A DNA stretch of 64,000 bases from Gynuella sp050296195 (GTDB taxonomy: Bacteria; Pseudomonadota; Gammaproteobacteria; Pseudomonadales; Natronospirillaceae). The position numbers and the translations under genes were made by a program. Shown here piece by piece: positions 1 through 8,629 of this stretch (the stretch's first letter is position 1; each line of letters opens with the position of its first letter). The DNA lies in the NCBI RefSeq assembly GCF_050296195.1, contig NZ_JBNKRB010000018.1, one strand, 5' to 3'. The notes under the pieces were generated by a model. That model had not been told where the DNA came from, ran no database searches, and saw only the letters and a list, made by a program, of their open reading frames with translations.

Positions 1-189
1 AATATGCAATTTTGCGTTCGGTCGGCGACCGCGCTGCCTCGGCGGAACATAATTCAGTTTACCGGCAGCCTCCATGACTCTTTTTTTAGTCGCCTCTGAA
101 ATAGACAAAGACGCGTCATTGTTCAAAACCCTGGATACAGTCGTCGGTGAAACTCCGGCTGCCTGGGCAATGTCTTTTATAGTAGCCAT
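1..189 (-). CDS. LacI/GalR-family transcriptional regulator, N-terminal part
   Basis: The reverse strand reads an ATG at 189 followed by 63 open codons to the window edge. Residues 3-25 form the classic LacI-type helix-turn-helix (TIKDIAQAAGVSPTTVSRVL), followed by the hinge-proximal stretch ending KLNYVPP. The ligand-binding domain lies outside the window, so the sugar or nucleoside effector cannot be named. It is transcribed divergently from nhaA with about 175 bases between the starts. The family is certain; the target is unknown. Confidence 0.9.
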   Translation of the reverse strand, partial: MATIKDIAQAAGVSPTTVSRVLNNDASLSISEATKKRVMEAAGKLNYVPPRQRGRRPNAKLHI

Positions 190-364
190 AAATTATGCAG
201 CAACAGTCAATATGAAATAGCAGAAATTATTTAAGCAGACCCGGTAAATTTTTACTATTCTTTTGATCGGGCTTAACAGATCCGATTTATACACTAAATC
301 GTTGATTTTGCCTGAATTGACACCAATAACATGGGTTCGCATTCTATCGAAAAGGTCCTGGTAC

Positions 365-1561
365 ATGTTCAAAACGACAGTTTCTCTGGCTGAACGTTTT
401 TTTGCTATGGAATCAGCTGGAGGTTTACTTCTGGTCGGTTCTGCAATCCTGGCAATGCTGCTTGCCAACTCTCCAATCGCGGCATACTACGACCTGCTGA
501 TTGAGACACCCGTAGTATTGCAGGTAGGCGCACTGGAAGTCGCCAAGCCCTTACTGTTGTGGGTTAATGACGGTCTCATGGCTATTTTCTTCTTACATGT
601 GGGCCTTGAACTAAAACGGGAATTAATGGATGGTCAACTGTCCGGTCCCGGTCAAGTTGTTCTGCCGCTGGCTGGAGCTATCGGCGGCATGGCTGTACCT
701 GCTCTGTTTTACACCGCATTCAATTTTAACGATCCGGTCGCCATGCAGGGCTGGGCAATACCAGCAGCAACGGATATCGCCTTTTCTCTGGGTATTTTAT
801 CCCTGCTGGGTGCCAGGGTCCCCACCAGTCTGAAATTATTTCTAACCTCTCTGGCCATTTTCGACGATGTCGGCGCTATTATTATTATTGCAGTCTTCTA
901 CAGTGCACATATCTCTATGATCTCGCTGCTCATTGTAGCCGTCTGTATTGGGTTACTGTGGCTGCTCAACAGCAACGATGTTATGGCGAAAACCCCTTAC
1001 CTGATCGTTGGTATGATCATGTGGGTAGCCACCCTTAAGTCAGGTGTCCATGCCACTCTGGCTGGAGTCGTACTCGCGCTGTTTATTCCACTTAAGAACC
1101 CCAACCCATCCCAGCCATCTCCTCTGAAAGACCTTGAACACGAACTGCATAGCTTTGTGTCATTTTTCATTTTACCGTTCTTCGCATTCTGTAATTCCGG
1201 CATTCAACTCACCGGGCTCACTTTGCAACAGGTTGTACAGGGTATTCCCGCTGGTATTGCCAGCGGCCTGTTTCTGGGAAAACAAATCGGAGTCATGGGC
1301 TTCTGCTGGCTGGCCATTAAACTGAAACTGGCAAAACTGCCTGATCAGGTTCACTGGGGATCATTCTGGGGCGTTGCAATTCTGTGCGGAATCGGCTTTA
1401 CCATGAGCCTGTTTATATCTTCTCTGGCATTCGAAGATGGCGGCAGTATTCAGGTAATTGATCGACTTGGAATCGTTATTGGCTCCCTGTTATCCGGCAT
1501 TGCAGGGTACCTGGTACTGAAATACAGTCTGAAGGAACAACACGGCCAAAAATCAGGTTAA
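365..1561 (+). CDS. nhaA: Na+/H+ antiporter NhaA
   Basis: Inner-membrane sodium/proton antiporter, 398 aa (E. coli NhaA is 388). I chose the ATG at 365, preceded by AAAGG nine bases upstream, over an upstream TTG at 263 that adds 34 non-conserved residues. The paired transport aspartates are in FDDVGA (D167/D168), and the upstream acidic residue is in ATDIAF (D137), matching E. coli D163/D164 and D133. Multiple hydrophobic helices run throughout. Its TAA stop overlaps the stop of the convergent acetyltransferase gene in the palindrome TTAA. It exports Na+ or Li+ at the expense of protons, which suits a saline habitat. Confidence 0.96.
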   Translation: MFKTTVSLAERFFAMESAGGLLLVGSAILAMLLANSPIAAYYDLLIETPVVLQVGALEVAKPLLLWVNDGLMAIFFLHVGLELKRELMDGQLSGPGQVVLPLAGAIGGMAVPALFYTAFNFNDPVAMQGWAIPAATDIAFSLGILSLLGARVPTSLKLFLTSLAIFDDVGAIIIIAVFYSAHISMISLLIVAVCIGLLWLLNSNDVMAKTPYLIVGMIMWVATLKSGVHATLAGVVLALFIPLKNPNPSQPSPLKDLEHELHSFVSFFILPFFAFCNSGIQLTGLTLQQVVQGIPAGIASGLFLGKQIGVMGFCWLAIKLKLAKLPDQVHWGSFWGVAILCGIGFTMSLFISSLAFEDGGSIQVIDRLGIVIGSLLSGIAGYLVLKYSLKEQHGQKSG

Positions 1562-2043
1562 TCCAGCGGCTTCTGCCACATCTGTGCCGTGCCGGCTTTG
1601 GGGTCCAGCTCATAGCCGGCGAATCCGAATCTGCGATACGCCTTCCGGGCAATCTCATTCCCTTCCAGAACCTCTAACGTTAGCTTACAACAGTTTCGTT
1701 GGCGCGCGACCTGTTCCACAACGGTCAGCAATTGCCGGGAAATTCCTTGTCCACGATAATCGGCGTGCACTACAACATCGTGAATGTTTACCAACGGGCG
1801 GCATTTAAAAGTGGAAAACCCCATAAAACAATTAACCAGCCCAACTGCCTCCTGCTGTTGATAACACAACAGTGAAAACGCACCAGGTACTGCTTGGAGT
1901 TTTTCGACCAAATGGCTACGAACATACGAGCTCAACGGCTCGCCACCTCCCATCGGATCATGGGCATAATGATCCAGCAGGTAGACTAAGTCATGACCAT
2001 GCTGCGGATTCTGATAATCGGCAAAAATAATACTAAAAGACAT
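1558..2043 (-). CDS. GNAT-family N-acetyltransferase
   Basis: A 161-aa single-domain GNAT protein. The acetyl-CoA binding loop is visible as YRGQGISRQLL (about residues 95-105), followed by the typical helix and a C-terminal ARKAYRRFGF motif. The beta-strand before the loop carries VVVHADY. The substrate cannot be told from the sequence. The gene is convergent with nhaA and shares its stop region. No strong Shine-Dalgarno sequence precedes the ATG at 2043. Confidence 0.85.
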   Translation of the reverse strand: MSFSIIFADYQNPQHGHDLVYLLDHYAHDPMGGGEPLSSYVRSHLVEKLQAVPGAFSLLCYQQQEAVGLVNCFMGFSTFKCRPLVNIHDVVVHADYRGQGISRQLLTVVEQVARQRNCCKLTLEVLEGNEIARKAYRRFGFAGYELDPKAGTAQMWQKPLD

Positions 2044-2119
2044 GATGTCTATATGAAAATGAAGGTCTGACCGATCTTTGCCACAAAGACCGGTGCCGAC
2101 AGTTTATGAACAACCAATA

Positions 2120-2587
2120 TCACATTTGTGATTGAATATAATTTTCGAGACCGGTCAGTTTGATCAATCGCAACTGCTGTTCCAGCCAATAGGTATGATC
2201 TTCCTCGGTATCCTGTAGCTGTTGCAACAACATATCGCGAGTGACGTAATCTTCAGCCTGTTCACACAGTGCGATAACCCGCCGTAAAGATTTAACCACG
2301 CTGTATTCCAGTTCCAGGTCATTCTGCAGACAACTGGTGACATCGGTGCCCACATTCAATGGTGAGCGTTTACTCAAATCCGGTTTACCTTCCAGAAACA
2401 GAATGCGTTTGATCAGTGCGTCTGCGTGTCCGCGCTCTTCTTCCATTTCGTGATTGAGACGCTCATAAATTTTGGAGATGCCCCAATCCTCATACATGCG
2501 GGAATGAATAAAATACTGATCGATTGCAGTCAATTCACCTTCCAACAATACATTGAGTTCATTGATGATATTGCTGTCACCTTTCAT
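2120..2587 (-). CDS. Ferritin/bacterioferritin, FtnA (BfrA)-type subunit without heme-ligand Met
   Basis: A 155-aa four-helix ferritin that oxidises and stores iron in a 24-subunit shell. Ferroxidase ligands are visible: E18 (EGELTAIDQYF), E51 and H54 in the EERGHAD segment, E94 (LELEYS) and E127/H130 (TEEDHTYW). Aligned to E. coli Bfr, the position of heme ligand Met52 is Arg (EEERGHAD). The sequence resembles the Pseudomonas FtnA/BfrA type (SRMYEDWG, YERLNHEMEEE), which forms a catalytic, heme-poor shell or mixes with a heme-binding partner. No partner gene lies in this window. The start has a good GGGAGAGG ribosome site. Confidence 0.9.
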   Translation of the reverse strand: MKGDSNIINELNVLLEGELTAIDQYFIHSRMYEDWGISKIYERLNHEMEEERGHADALIKRILFLEGKPDLSKRSPLNVGTDVTSCLQNDLELEYSVVKSLRRVIALCEQAEDYVTRDMLLQQLQDTEEDHTYWLEQQLRLIKLTGLENYIQSQM

Positions 2588-2639
2588 TCTGCCTCTCCCG
2601 TTTCCACTAAAGCCGGTTAGTATAGCCTTTTTTATTGAA

Positions 2640-2697
2640 AAAACTAAAACACCTCATTAAACCAACCGGTGACAATCGTCCCTGTTGGTTTAATGAG
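2640..2697 (-). terminator. Rho-independent terminator of the downstream-reading acetyltransferase gene
   Basis: A perfect 14-bp inverted repeat (2653-2666 against 2684-2697, arms CTCATTAAACCAAC and complement) encloses a 17-base loop. Read on the minus strand, the stem is followed by a T-rich run (GTGTTTTAGTTTTTTC). It lies 15 bases past the stop of the gene at 2713-3201 and just upstream of the ferritin gene, so it should separate the two transcripts. Confidence 0.75.
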
Positions 2698-2712
2698 CAT
2701 TATAACGCATTG

Positions 2713-3201
2713 TTATTTAATAATTTTTTGCCAGTATCCAACATCGATCCAGCGGTCAAATTTGAAACCAACCTGAGGAATTTCCGCAACTTTTTTTAAG
2801 CCAAATTTTTCATGAAGTGCCACACTCGCGGCATTCGGCAAAGCAATTCCACCAATCAAGGTATGGATGGAGGTCTGCTCTAAGCGGTTTAATAATTCTG
2901 TGAACAACTGAGTTCCAAACCCTCCGCCAGTAACCTGATGATCCAAATAAACACTCGCCTCGGCCGTATAACGATATGCTGCCCGCTCCCGAAATACACC
3001 GGCATATGCATATCCGACTACCTGATGATCCTGCTCAATGACAATCCATGGTAAATTAAGATCTTCTAATTTAATAATACGCTGACACATCTCTTCAGGA
3101 GTCAGACAAATCTCCTCAAAAGTGATAACCGTGTTAAGTATGTAGTGGTTATAAATTTCAGCGATACGCTCAGCATCTTCACACGTAACATTACGAATCA
3201 T
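2713..3201 (-). CDS. GNAT acetyltransferase, phosphinothricin acetyltransferase (Pat)-like
   Basis: A 162-aa protein with the features of the phosphinothricin/methionine-sulfoximine acetyltransferase group: an N-terminal CEDAERIAEIYNHYI, then TVITFEE, a VGYAYAG strand and RAAYRYTAEASVYLD, and C-terminal GGIALPNAASVALHEKFGL. I chose the ATG at 3201, with AAAGGA seven bases upstream, over an ORF extension to 3261. The family acetylates free amino groups of glutamine-synthetase inhibitors or methionine analogues. The actual substrate here is not shown. A strong terminator follows. Confidence 0.85.
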   Translation of the reverse strand: MIRNVTCEDAERIAEIYNHYILNTVITFEEICLTPEEMCQRIIKLEDLNLPWIVIEQDHQVVGYAYAGVFRERAAYRYTAEASVYLDHQVTGGGFGTQLFTELLNRLEQTSIHTLIGGIALPNAASVALHEKFGLKKVAEIPQVGFKFDRWIDVGYWQKIIK

Positions 3202-3456
3202 GTCAAAAATCCTTTGAAAGCTATTGGATGGACTAAAATTTACTGACGCCTGTCTCAACAATTTTGAGCAGAGTGATCTATCCTAAATACTTGTGACCTG
3301 CTGATTCAGCAATAGCCATTGAAATCAGTGACACCATGGCCAACCCATTTGAGCAGCCAGAAGGCTAAATGGCCGTTTCCCCAGGCATTTTCGGCCGGCT
3401 GGAATTAATGACAGACAGCATCCATTCTTTAGGATATAGAATAACCGGAACACACA

Positions 3457-4452
3457 ATGATCAATCTCGCCATTTTTGGTACAGGCCGCATCGGCACTGT
3501 TCATGCACTGAACGCAGCAGCAAACCCGGAAGCGAATGTTAAATATCTGGTTGATCCGGTGCGCTCCCATCATATGACCGAACTGGCAAAAAAAACAGCC
3601 GCTCTTGAAGCGGACGTTGATACCGTATTTGCAGATGAAGATGTACATGGCATTGTGATCGCCAGTTCTACAGACTCTCATGCAGATCTGCTGATGCGCG
3701 CCGCCCGCGCCGGTAAAGCAGTATTCTGCGAAAAACCGATCAGCCTCGACTTTGCAACCACCATCAGTACCGTTGAGTCATTGGAACAATCGGACATACG
3801 CTGCATGATGGGGTTTCAACGACGTTACGACCCGGACTTTCGCACCCTAAAAGAACGGCTCAGCAATGGCACCGCCGGCCATATCGAACAGATCTTAATG
3901 ATCTCCCGAGATCCATTTCCACCACCTATCGGTTATATCAAACGTTCAGGCGGTATGTTTCTCGATCAAAGCATTCATGACCTGGATATGGCTCGTTATC
4001 TTCTGGGTGAGGAAATCAAAACAGTTTATGCGGTAGGTAATTGTCTGGAGAATGCTGCTATCGGCGATGCCGGGGATATTGATACCGCCATGATCACTTT
4101 GACATCAATCTCCGGTCGGTTCGTTCAAATCAGTAACAGTCGTCGCTCAGCATTTGGTCTGGAACAACGGGTCGAAGTACTCTGCAGTAAAGAGGTATTA
4201 TCTATCGGCAACCGCGGCCATAGCCTGCTGACGATTGCCGACCATCAGGGCCTGACCAGTTCACAACCGGAAAACCATTTTATTGATCGCTTCGCCTGGT
4301 CCTATAGAGCTGAAATGCAGGCTTTTATTGAACTGATTGAAACCGGTACCCCAGCCCTGACCAACATCAGGGATGGGCTGGAAGCCCAGCGCCTGGCTGT
4401 GGCTGCGCTGGAGTCCATGCATACTGGCAACATTGTAGAGCTTGAGCGTTAG
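3457..4452 (+). CDS. Gfo/Idh/MocA-family oxidoreductase, inositol 2-dehydrogenase-like
   Basis: A 331-aa NAD(P)-dependent dehydrogenase. An N-terminal Rossmann fold starts with FGTGRIGTVHA, the conserved catalytic EKP is in VFCEKPISLD (about residues 91-100), and the C-terminal domain has the GGMFLDQSIHDLDMARYLLG motif with the conserved Asp and His. The pattern is close to IolG-type myo-inositol 2-dehydrogenases, but no other iol gene is nearby, so the polyol substrate is open. It converges on the pdxJ-like gene with a one-base gap between stop codons. Confidence 0.85.
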   Translation: MINLAIFGTGRIGTVHALNAAANPEANVKYLVDPVRSHHMTELAKKTAALEADVDTVFADEDVHGIVIASSTDSHADLLMRAARAGKAVFCEKPISLDFATTISTVESLEQSDIRCMMGFQRRYDPDFRTLKERLSNGTAGHIEQILMISRDPFPPPIGYIKRSGGMFLDQSIHDLDMARYLLGEEIKTVYAVGNCLENAAIGDAGDIDTAMITLTSISGRFVQISNSRRSAFGLEQRVEVLCSKEVLSIGNRGHSLLTIADHQGLTSSQPENHFIDRFAWSYRAEMQAFIELIETGTPALTNIRDGLEAQRLAVAALESMHTGNIVELER

Positions 4453-4453
4453 C

Positions 4454-5215
4454 TTAGAAATCTTTGTTTGGAGTGCTCTCCATCGATAAAGAACATATGG
4501 CCGCATACTGACGAATCACCGAATCATAGCCTGATTCCAGTGCCTCCACCGTCAAAGCATGACCAATGGAAACTTCAGCAATATCGGGTATCGTCAAAAA
4601 CATAGCCAGATTCTGCAAGTCAAGATCATGCCCTGCATTGACCTCTAAATTGGCTTCTCTGGCGGCCAGTACACTTAAGCGAAACTGCTCATACACCTGA
4701 TCTTCCTGAGGCGTCATAAATGCCTGAGCCCAACTCTCAGTATACAGCTCCACCCGATCTGCACCGATTGCTTTGGCTTTGGCCATATTCTCCGGGACCG
4801 GGTCCATAAACAACGATACTCGCACATCAAACCGCTTAAGCTTTTCAATAACCGGCTTCAATGTTTCGGTACCGGCATCCAGATCATAACCGTGATCAGA
4901 GGTAATCTGCCCAGGCTGATCAGGCACCAGAGTGCATTGATCCGGCCCGACATCAAGAACCATATCCATGAATTCATCAATTGGATTGCCTTCAATATTC
5001 AGTTCGGCTTCCTGAAACTCTTCCAGCAATGCCCGTAAATCATAAGCATCCTGATAGCGGGCATGGCGCTGATCAGGTCGAGGATGAATCGTCAGTCCAC
5101 GAGCTCCATTTTGTAAGGCCCGGCGGCCAAATTTAAGAATACTTGGATAATCTCTTCCACGAGAATTCCGCAATAACGCGATTTTGTTTAGGTTGACGCT
5201 GAGCGCTGTCGGCAT
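4454..5215 (-). CDS. pdxJ: Pyridoxine 5'-phosphate synthase PdxJ, Bacteroidetes-like variant
   Basis: A 253-aa protein. PdxJ condenses 1-deoxyxylulose 5-phosphate with aminoacetone 3-phosphate to give pyridoxine 5'-phosphate. The start is the ATG at 5215, giving the family N-terminus ALSVNLNKIALLRNSRG. Visible landmarks are TIHPRPDQRH (catalytic His), LNIEGNP (catalytic Glu) and VNAGHDL. The VNxNKIAxLRN and HPRPDxRHxRYxD signatures are those I associate with Bacteroidetes PdxJ. Proteobacterial enzymes read VNIDHxATLRNARG and HLREDRRH. It could be the only PdxJ or a transferred paralogue; the rest of the genome would decide. Confidence 0.85.
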   Translation of the reverse strand: MPTALSVNLNKIALLRNSRGRDYPSILKFGRRALQNGARGLTIHPRPDQRHARYQDAYDLRALLEEFQEAELNIEGNPIDEFMDMVLDVGPDQCTLVPDQPGQITSDHGYDLDAGTETLKPVIEKLKRFDVRVSLFMDPVPENMAKAKAIGADRVELYTESWAQAFMTPQEDQVYEQFRLSVLAAREANLEVNAGHDLDLQNLAMFLTIPDIAEVSIGHALTVEALESGYDSVIRQYAAICSLSMESTPNKDF

Positions 5216-5380
5216 GGCTACGTCCTGAAAGTAAAACGACGTTGGGAGAATCGAAGGAAGGGTATTGTAATGCAAACGAAATGTCGACACAGCTAAAACC
5301 ATTTTTCAGCAGTGCCGTGCCGATTTCCAGGTATTCCACCAGTTAACGGAATACCTGAAAGCCCATATTAACAGCCAGGT

Positions 5381-6715
5381 TTAACGAGAGTTAACAGCGT
5401 CCCGTTCATCCATGACATCCGCAAACATACTGACGGCCTCTACAGCATCCTTGGCTCCATCCCGGATCTGCAGGATCACTGACCCTGCCTGGGTAGCCAG
5501 GTCAACACCATGCTGAGCCTGATCCTGGCAGAGGTTCATGCTTTTGATGGCGGTATCCGTTCCACTCTGCATTTTTTCAATCATGGAAGAGATTTCCTGG
5601 GTTGACTGGCTGGTCCTACCTGCCAATTGTCTTACCTCATCAGCCACCACAGCAAATCCCCGCCCCTGATCTCCCGCCCGGGCAGCTTCTATGGCGGCAT
5701 TCAGCGCCAATAGATTAGTTTGATCTGCAATTCCGCGAATAGTATTGACAATAGCCGTAATCTCACCGGATTGACGACCCAGCTCAGCAACCACTTCAGC
5801 AGATTGGCTGATAGAGTTGGCGATACTTTTCATTTCCTGGGCCGCGCTTTGTATCACCTCGGTACCGTGTTCAGCCACCCTCTCAGTTTCAGACGCTATA
5901 TGGTAAGCCCTCGATGCATTCTGTGCCTCCATCTCTGATTGAGCGATATTCTCAGTAATGTCTGTCGCCAGCTTAACCACCTTTACAATCTTGCCATGTT
6001 CATCAAACACCGGGTTATAGCTCGCTTCCAACCAGACAACACGACCATGTTTTCCGATTCGTTTGAAACGGTTCCGTACGTACTCTCCTCGACTTAAACG
6101 CGACCAAAAGTGCCGATATTCATCCGAGGATACATAATCGTTTTCACAGAACAGGCTGTGATGCTGACCAACAATCTCTTCCGACCGGTACCCCATAGTT
6201 TCCAGAAAATTCTTGTTGGCCGACAATATTTCACCTTGTGGCGAAAACTCGATAATAGCGTTAGATCGATCAAATGCATCCAACTTAGCCTTGAGTCCGC
6301 TATCGGCCATATGGGACAAAGCAGTCACATCAGTATTGATCTCAAATAGTTTCACCACCCTGTTGTCAGCGTCTTTAGATGGAATAATAACGCTGGAAAC
6401 CCACAGTTTCCGACCACCTTTGGTCTCTAGTTGGCGATGAGATGACTTTGTATTTCCCTGACATGCTTGGTGCCAATAGGACCGGTATTCGTCTTGCGAC
6501 GAAAAACCAGCACAATAAAGCTGCTGATGTGTCATGCCAGACAACTCGGCCAATGAATATCCAGAGAGAGTCTGAAACATCGTATTGGCAGTAATAACTT
6601 TTCCACTAACATCAAATTCAATAACTGGGCTGGATTGTTCAACCAAATCCTTAAATCTTTGCTGATCACCAAGCAATTGTTTTGTATCGGAAGAGCTCTG
6701 GAAAAATTTAAACAT
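5381..6715 (-). CDS. Soluble methyl-accepting chemotaxis protein with two PAS domains
   Basis: A 444-aa chemoreceptor without a transmembrane segment. Two PAS domains (about residues 22-130 and 145-255; both begin with an IEF strand and contain LSGYS or TMGYR loops) precede an MCP signalling domain. Its hairpin tip is DQTNLLALNAAIEAARAGDQ and continues RGFAVVADEVRQLA. The architecture is that of BdlA/Aer-like cytoplasmic sensors, which often bind heme or FAD and report redox or oxygen. The protein ends soon after the signalling tip, so the second coiled-coil arm is short. No che gene is in the window. Confidence 0.9.
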   Translation of the reverse strand: MFKFFQSSSDTKQLLGDQQRFKDLVEQSSPVIEFDVSGKVITANTMFQTLSGYSLAELSGMTHQQLYCAGFSSQDEYRSYWHQACQGNTKSSHRQLETKGGRKLWVSSVIIPSKDADNRVVKLFEINTDVTALSHMADSGLKAKLDAFDRSNAIIEFSPQGEILSANKNFLETMGYRSEEIVGQHHSLFCENDYVSSDEYRHFWSRLSRGEYVRNRFKRIGKHGRVVWLEASYNPVFDEHGKIVKVVKLATDITENIAQSEMEAQNASRAYHIASETERVAEHGTEVIQSAAQEMKSIANSISQSAEVVAELGRQSGEITAIVNTIRGIADQTNLLALNAAIEAARAGDQGRGFAVVADEVRQLAGRTSQSTQEISSMIEKMQSGTDTAIKSMNLCQDQAQHGVDLATQAGSVILQIRDGAKDAVEAVSMFADVMDERDAVNSR

Positions 6716-7111
6716 TGTCGAATCTCATTGAAACAAATAAACCATACTGAAAGCTCTTAAAAACCGTGATAGCTGAGCCCTATACACTTACCAAAATACG
6801 ATAGCTACGATTACTTTCCAGGCACACAAAAAAAAGCTCAATGACAGAACTATTTTTTTATACAGCTAAAAACGGAATGAAGAATTTTTCATGAATTCCC
6901 ATATTTGATAGGCTAGTTAAGAACAGAAATAAAGCAAACAAAATAAGTCTTTAGCATGTTAAATGCCCTAACAGACAAATATCAGAATCGCTACAACCTA
7001 TTGATTTAAAAAGCTAATAACAGCATCTTGTTTCTTTGATGCGTCCATGCATCAATTTGTAAATTCGACAGATTTTATGACAGCACGACGCAATGATTAT
7101 CCGAATAACCG
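6716..7111. other. AT-rich intergenic region
   Basis: About 400 bases between two minus-strand genes, with no convincing ORF, RNA or repeat. It presumably carries the promoter of the chemoreceptor gene and the end of the aminotransferase transcript. I found no clear operator. Confidence 0.5.
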
Positions 7112-8317
7112 TTAAGGCTGAGTGGCTTTCAAATCCTGTAGACGGTTTTCCAATGCGGCCATACTTGCTGGCACATCAACTTTCACACCAAGGTCTTTAA
7201 AAGTTGACCCAAAAGCATGCAGGGTTCGAAACAGGTTATGGACCCTACACTGTTCTCCCATTTGTCCAATCCGAACAATATGAGGGCCAAAGGAACTGGC
7301 AATTTCCACCCGATAATTGTGGGAGATGTGTTGACAAACCTCGGCTGGCTGCAATGTTTTCGGTAAAGCAATGCCCAGTACTGAATTCAACCGGGCTGGA
7401 GGCTGTACATACAAGTTAAGACCCAAAGCTTCGATTCCAGCCTGCAGAGCCAGCGAGCAATGCTGATGACGGATATATCGCTGCTCCAGCGTTTCTTCGC
7501 ACACAAGCCGCATAGCTTCATGCAATGCCAACAGCCCTGACACTGGAGCGGTATAGTGATATGACGCCTGATGCCAGAACTTAGTGGCGAGGCTGGCATC
7601 CAGAGTCCAATGCCGCATTGGTTCAGTACGGGCGTTTACCCGCTTCCAGGCGGCATCGGAAAACGCCACCAGGGAAACACCGGGAATGGACGACAACCCT
7701 TTCTGCCCACCAGTAATAACGGCATCCACCCCCCACTCATCCATTTTCAAAGGCATGGTGCTGAGGGTACAGACAGCATCAACAATCACCAGACAATCAT
7801 GCTCTCTGGCAACTGCCGCAATTTCATCTAAGGCGTGGTTGTGCGTGGTATTGGAAGTCTCCCCCTGAACGATCGTCAATACCTCCGGTTTAAATCGAGC
7901 CAATATCTCAGCCACCTGTTTCGGATCTGTACTGATACCATCGGCAATTTTCAGCTGTTCGACTTCTGCACCCGCACGCATTGCCATTTCCGCCAAACGG
8001 TTGCTGAAGAAACCATTACAGATGCTCAAAACCCGGGTTCCCGGCCAAACCAGATTGGCAACCGCCATCTCCATGGCTGCCGACCCTGGGCCGGCAACAC
8101 CGACGATCCATTCCGACTGAGTCTGGAAAATGTAACGAGCCATGCGCTTAACCTGATCGATCACCCTGGCCATGACTTCGCCAAGATGGTTAATCACAAT
8201 ACCATTCGCTGCCGCCACAGCCTCAGGAATCGGTACAGGTCCGGCCCCCATCATTAATAAAGGTTCATCCGGCAATATCTGATAAAGCTGATCAATCTTA
8301 GGCACATCGATAGGCAT
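7112..8317 (-). CDS. Class V aminotransferase, alanine/serine-glyoxylate type
   Basis: A 401-aa PLP enzyme of fold type I, class V. The N-terminus has the substrate-loop GAGPVPIPEAV; the cofactor region shows GPGSAAMEM (phosphate binding), the Asp that contacts the pyridine nitrogen in VIVDAVCTL, and the Schiff-base lysine in TGGQKGLSSIPG. Alanine-glyoxylate, serine-glyoxylate and (S)-ureidoglycine aminotransferases share this pattern and cannot be separated by eye. The gene stands alone, and its ATG at 8317 lacks a strong ribosome site. Confidence 0.85.
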   Translation of the reverse strand: MPIDVPKIDQLYQILPDEPLLMMGAGPVPIPEAVAAANGIVINHLGEVMARVIDQVKRMARYIFQTQSEWIVGVAGPGSAAMEMAVANLVWPGTRVLSICNGFFSNRLAEMAMRAGAEVEQLKIADGISTDPKQVAEILARFKPEVLTIVQGETSNTTHNHALDEIAAVAREHDCLVIVDAVCTLSTMPLKMDEWGVDAVITGGQKGLSSIPGVSLVAFSDAAWKRVNARTEPMRHWTLDASLATKFWHQASYHYTAPVSGLLALHEAMRLVCEETLEQRYIRHQHCSLALQAGIEALGLNLYVQPPARLNSVLGIALPKTLQPAEVCQHISHNYRVEIASSFGPHIVRIGQMGEQCRVHNLFRTLHAFGSTFKDLGVKVDVPASMAALENRLQDLKATQP

Positions 8318-8629
8318 AGCAGTTCAAACTCATCTGGCAGTTAAAGAACCATTCAATGCTATCATGAGCCCCAAAACAGCGCATGAAATATCTTTTGGGC
8401 CTCTACTCGAGGGATATTCTCCCAAGACCAACCTCATAACGACAATTTCACATTTTTATGGCAGCATATCGATTCACAGCATTTTCTTGCTTATTCCAAT
8501 ATGCGAAACTTTTAATTGGCTGCGAATTGGTACATAAAAGAAAAACCTTTGCCTGATTCTTCAGGTATATTTGCCATCCGGTCGCAAACATCTCTCCTAC
8601 GCTTTATATTGACAGATAAAGGATCGATA
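8318..8629. other. Divergent promoter region
   Basis: The 312 bases between the aminotransferase and the first binding-protein gene hold no coding sequence I can support. They contain the 17-nt element at 8496-8512 that recurs upstream of the paralogous gene at 9509-10369. Confidence 0.5.
8496..8512 (+). promoter_or_regulatory. Shared 17-nt upstream element, copy 1
   Basis: CCAATATGCGAAACTTT lies 117 bases before the ATG at 8630. The same sequence with one change (A to G at position 6) lies upstream of the paralogous gene on the opposite strand, at a similar distance. It may be an operator or core-promoter remnant kept since duplication; no known regulator is recognised. Confidence 0.5.

Noticed and set aside
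7212..7240. tRNA-like GGTTCGAA stretch
   Set aside because: It is inside the aminotransferase gene and no cloverleaf can be drawn around it.
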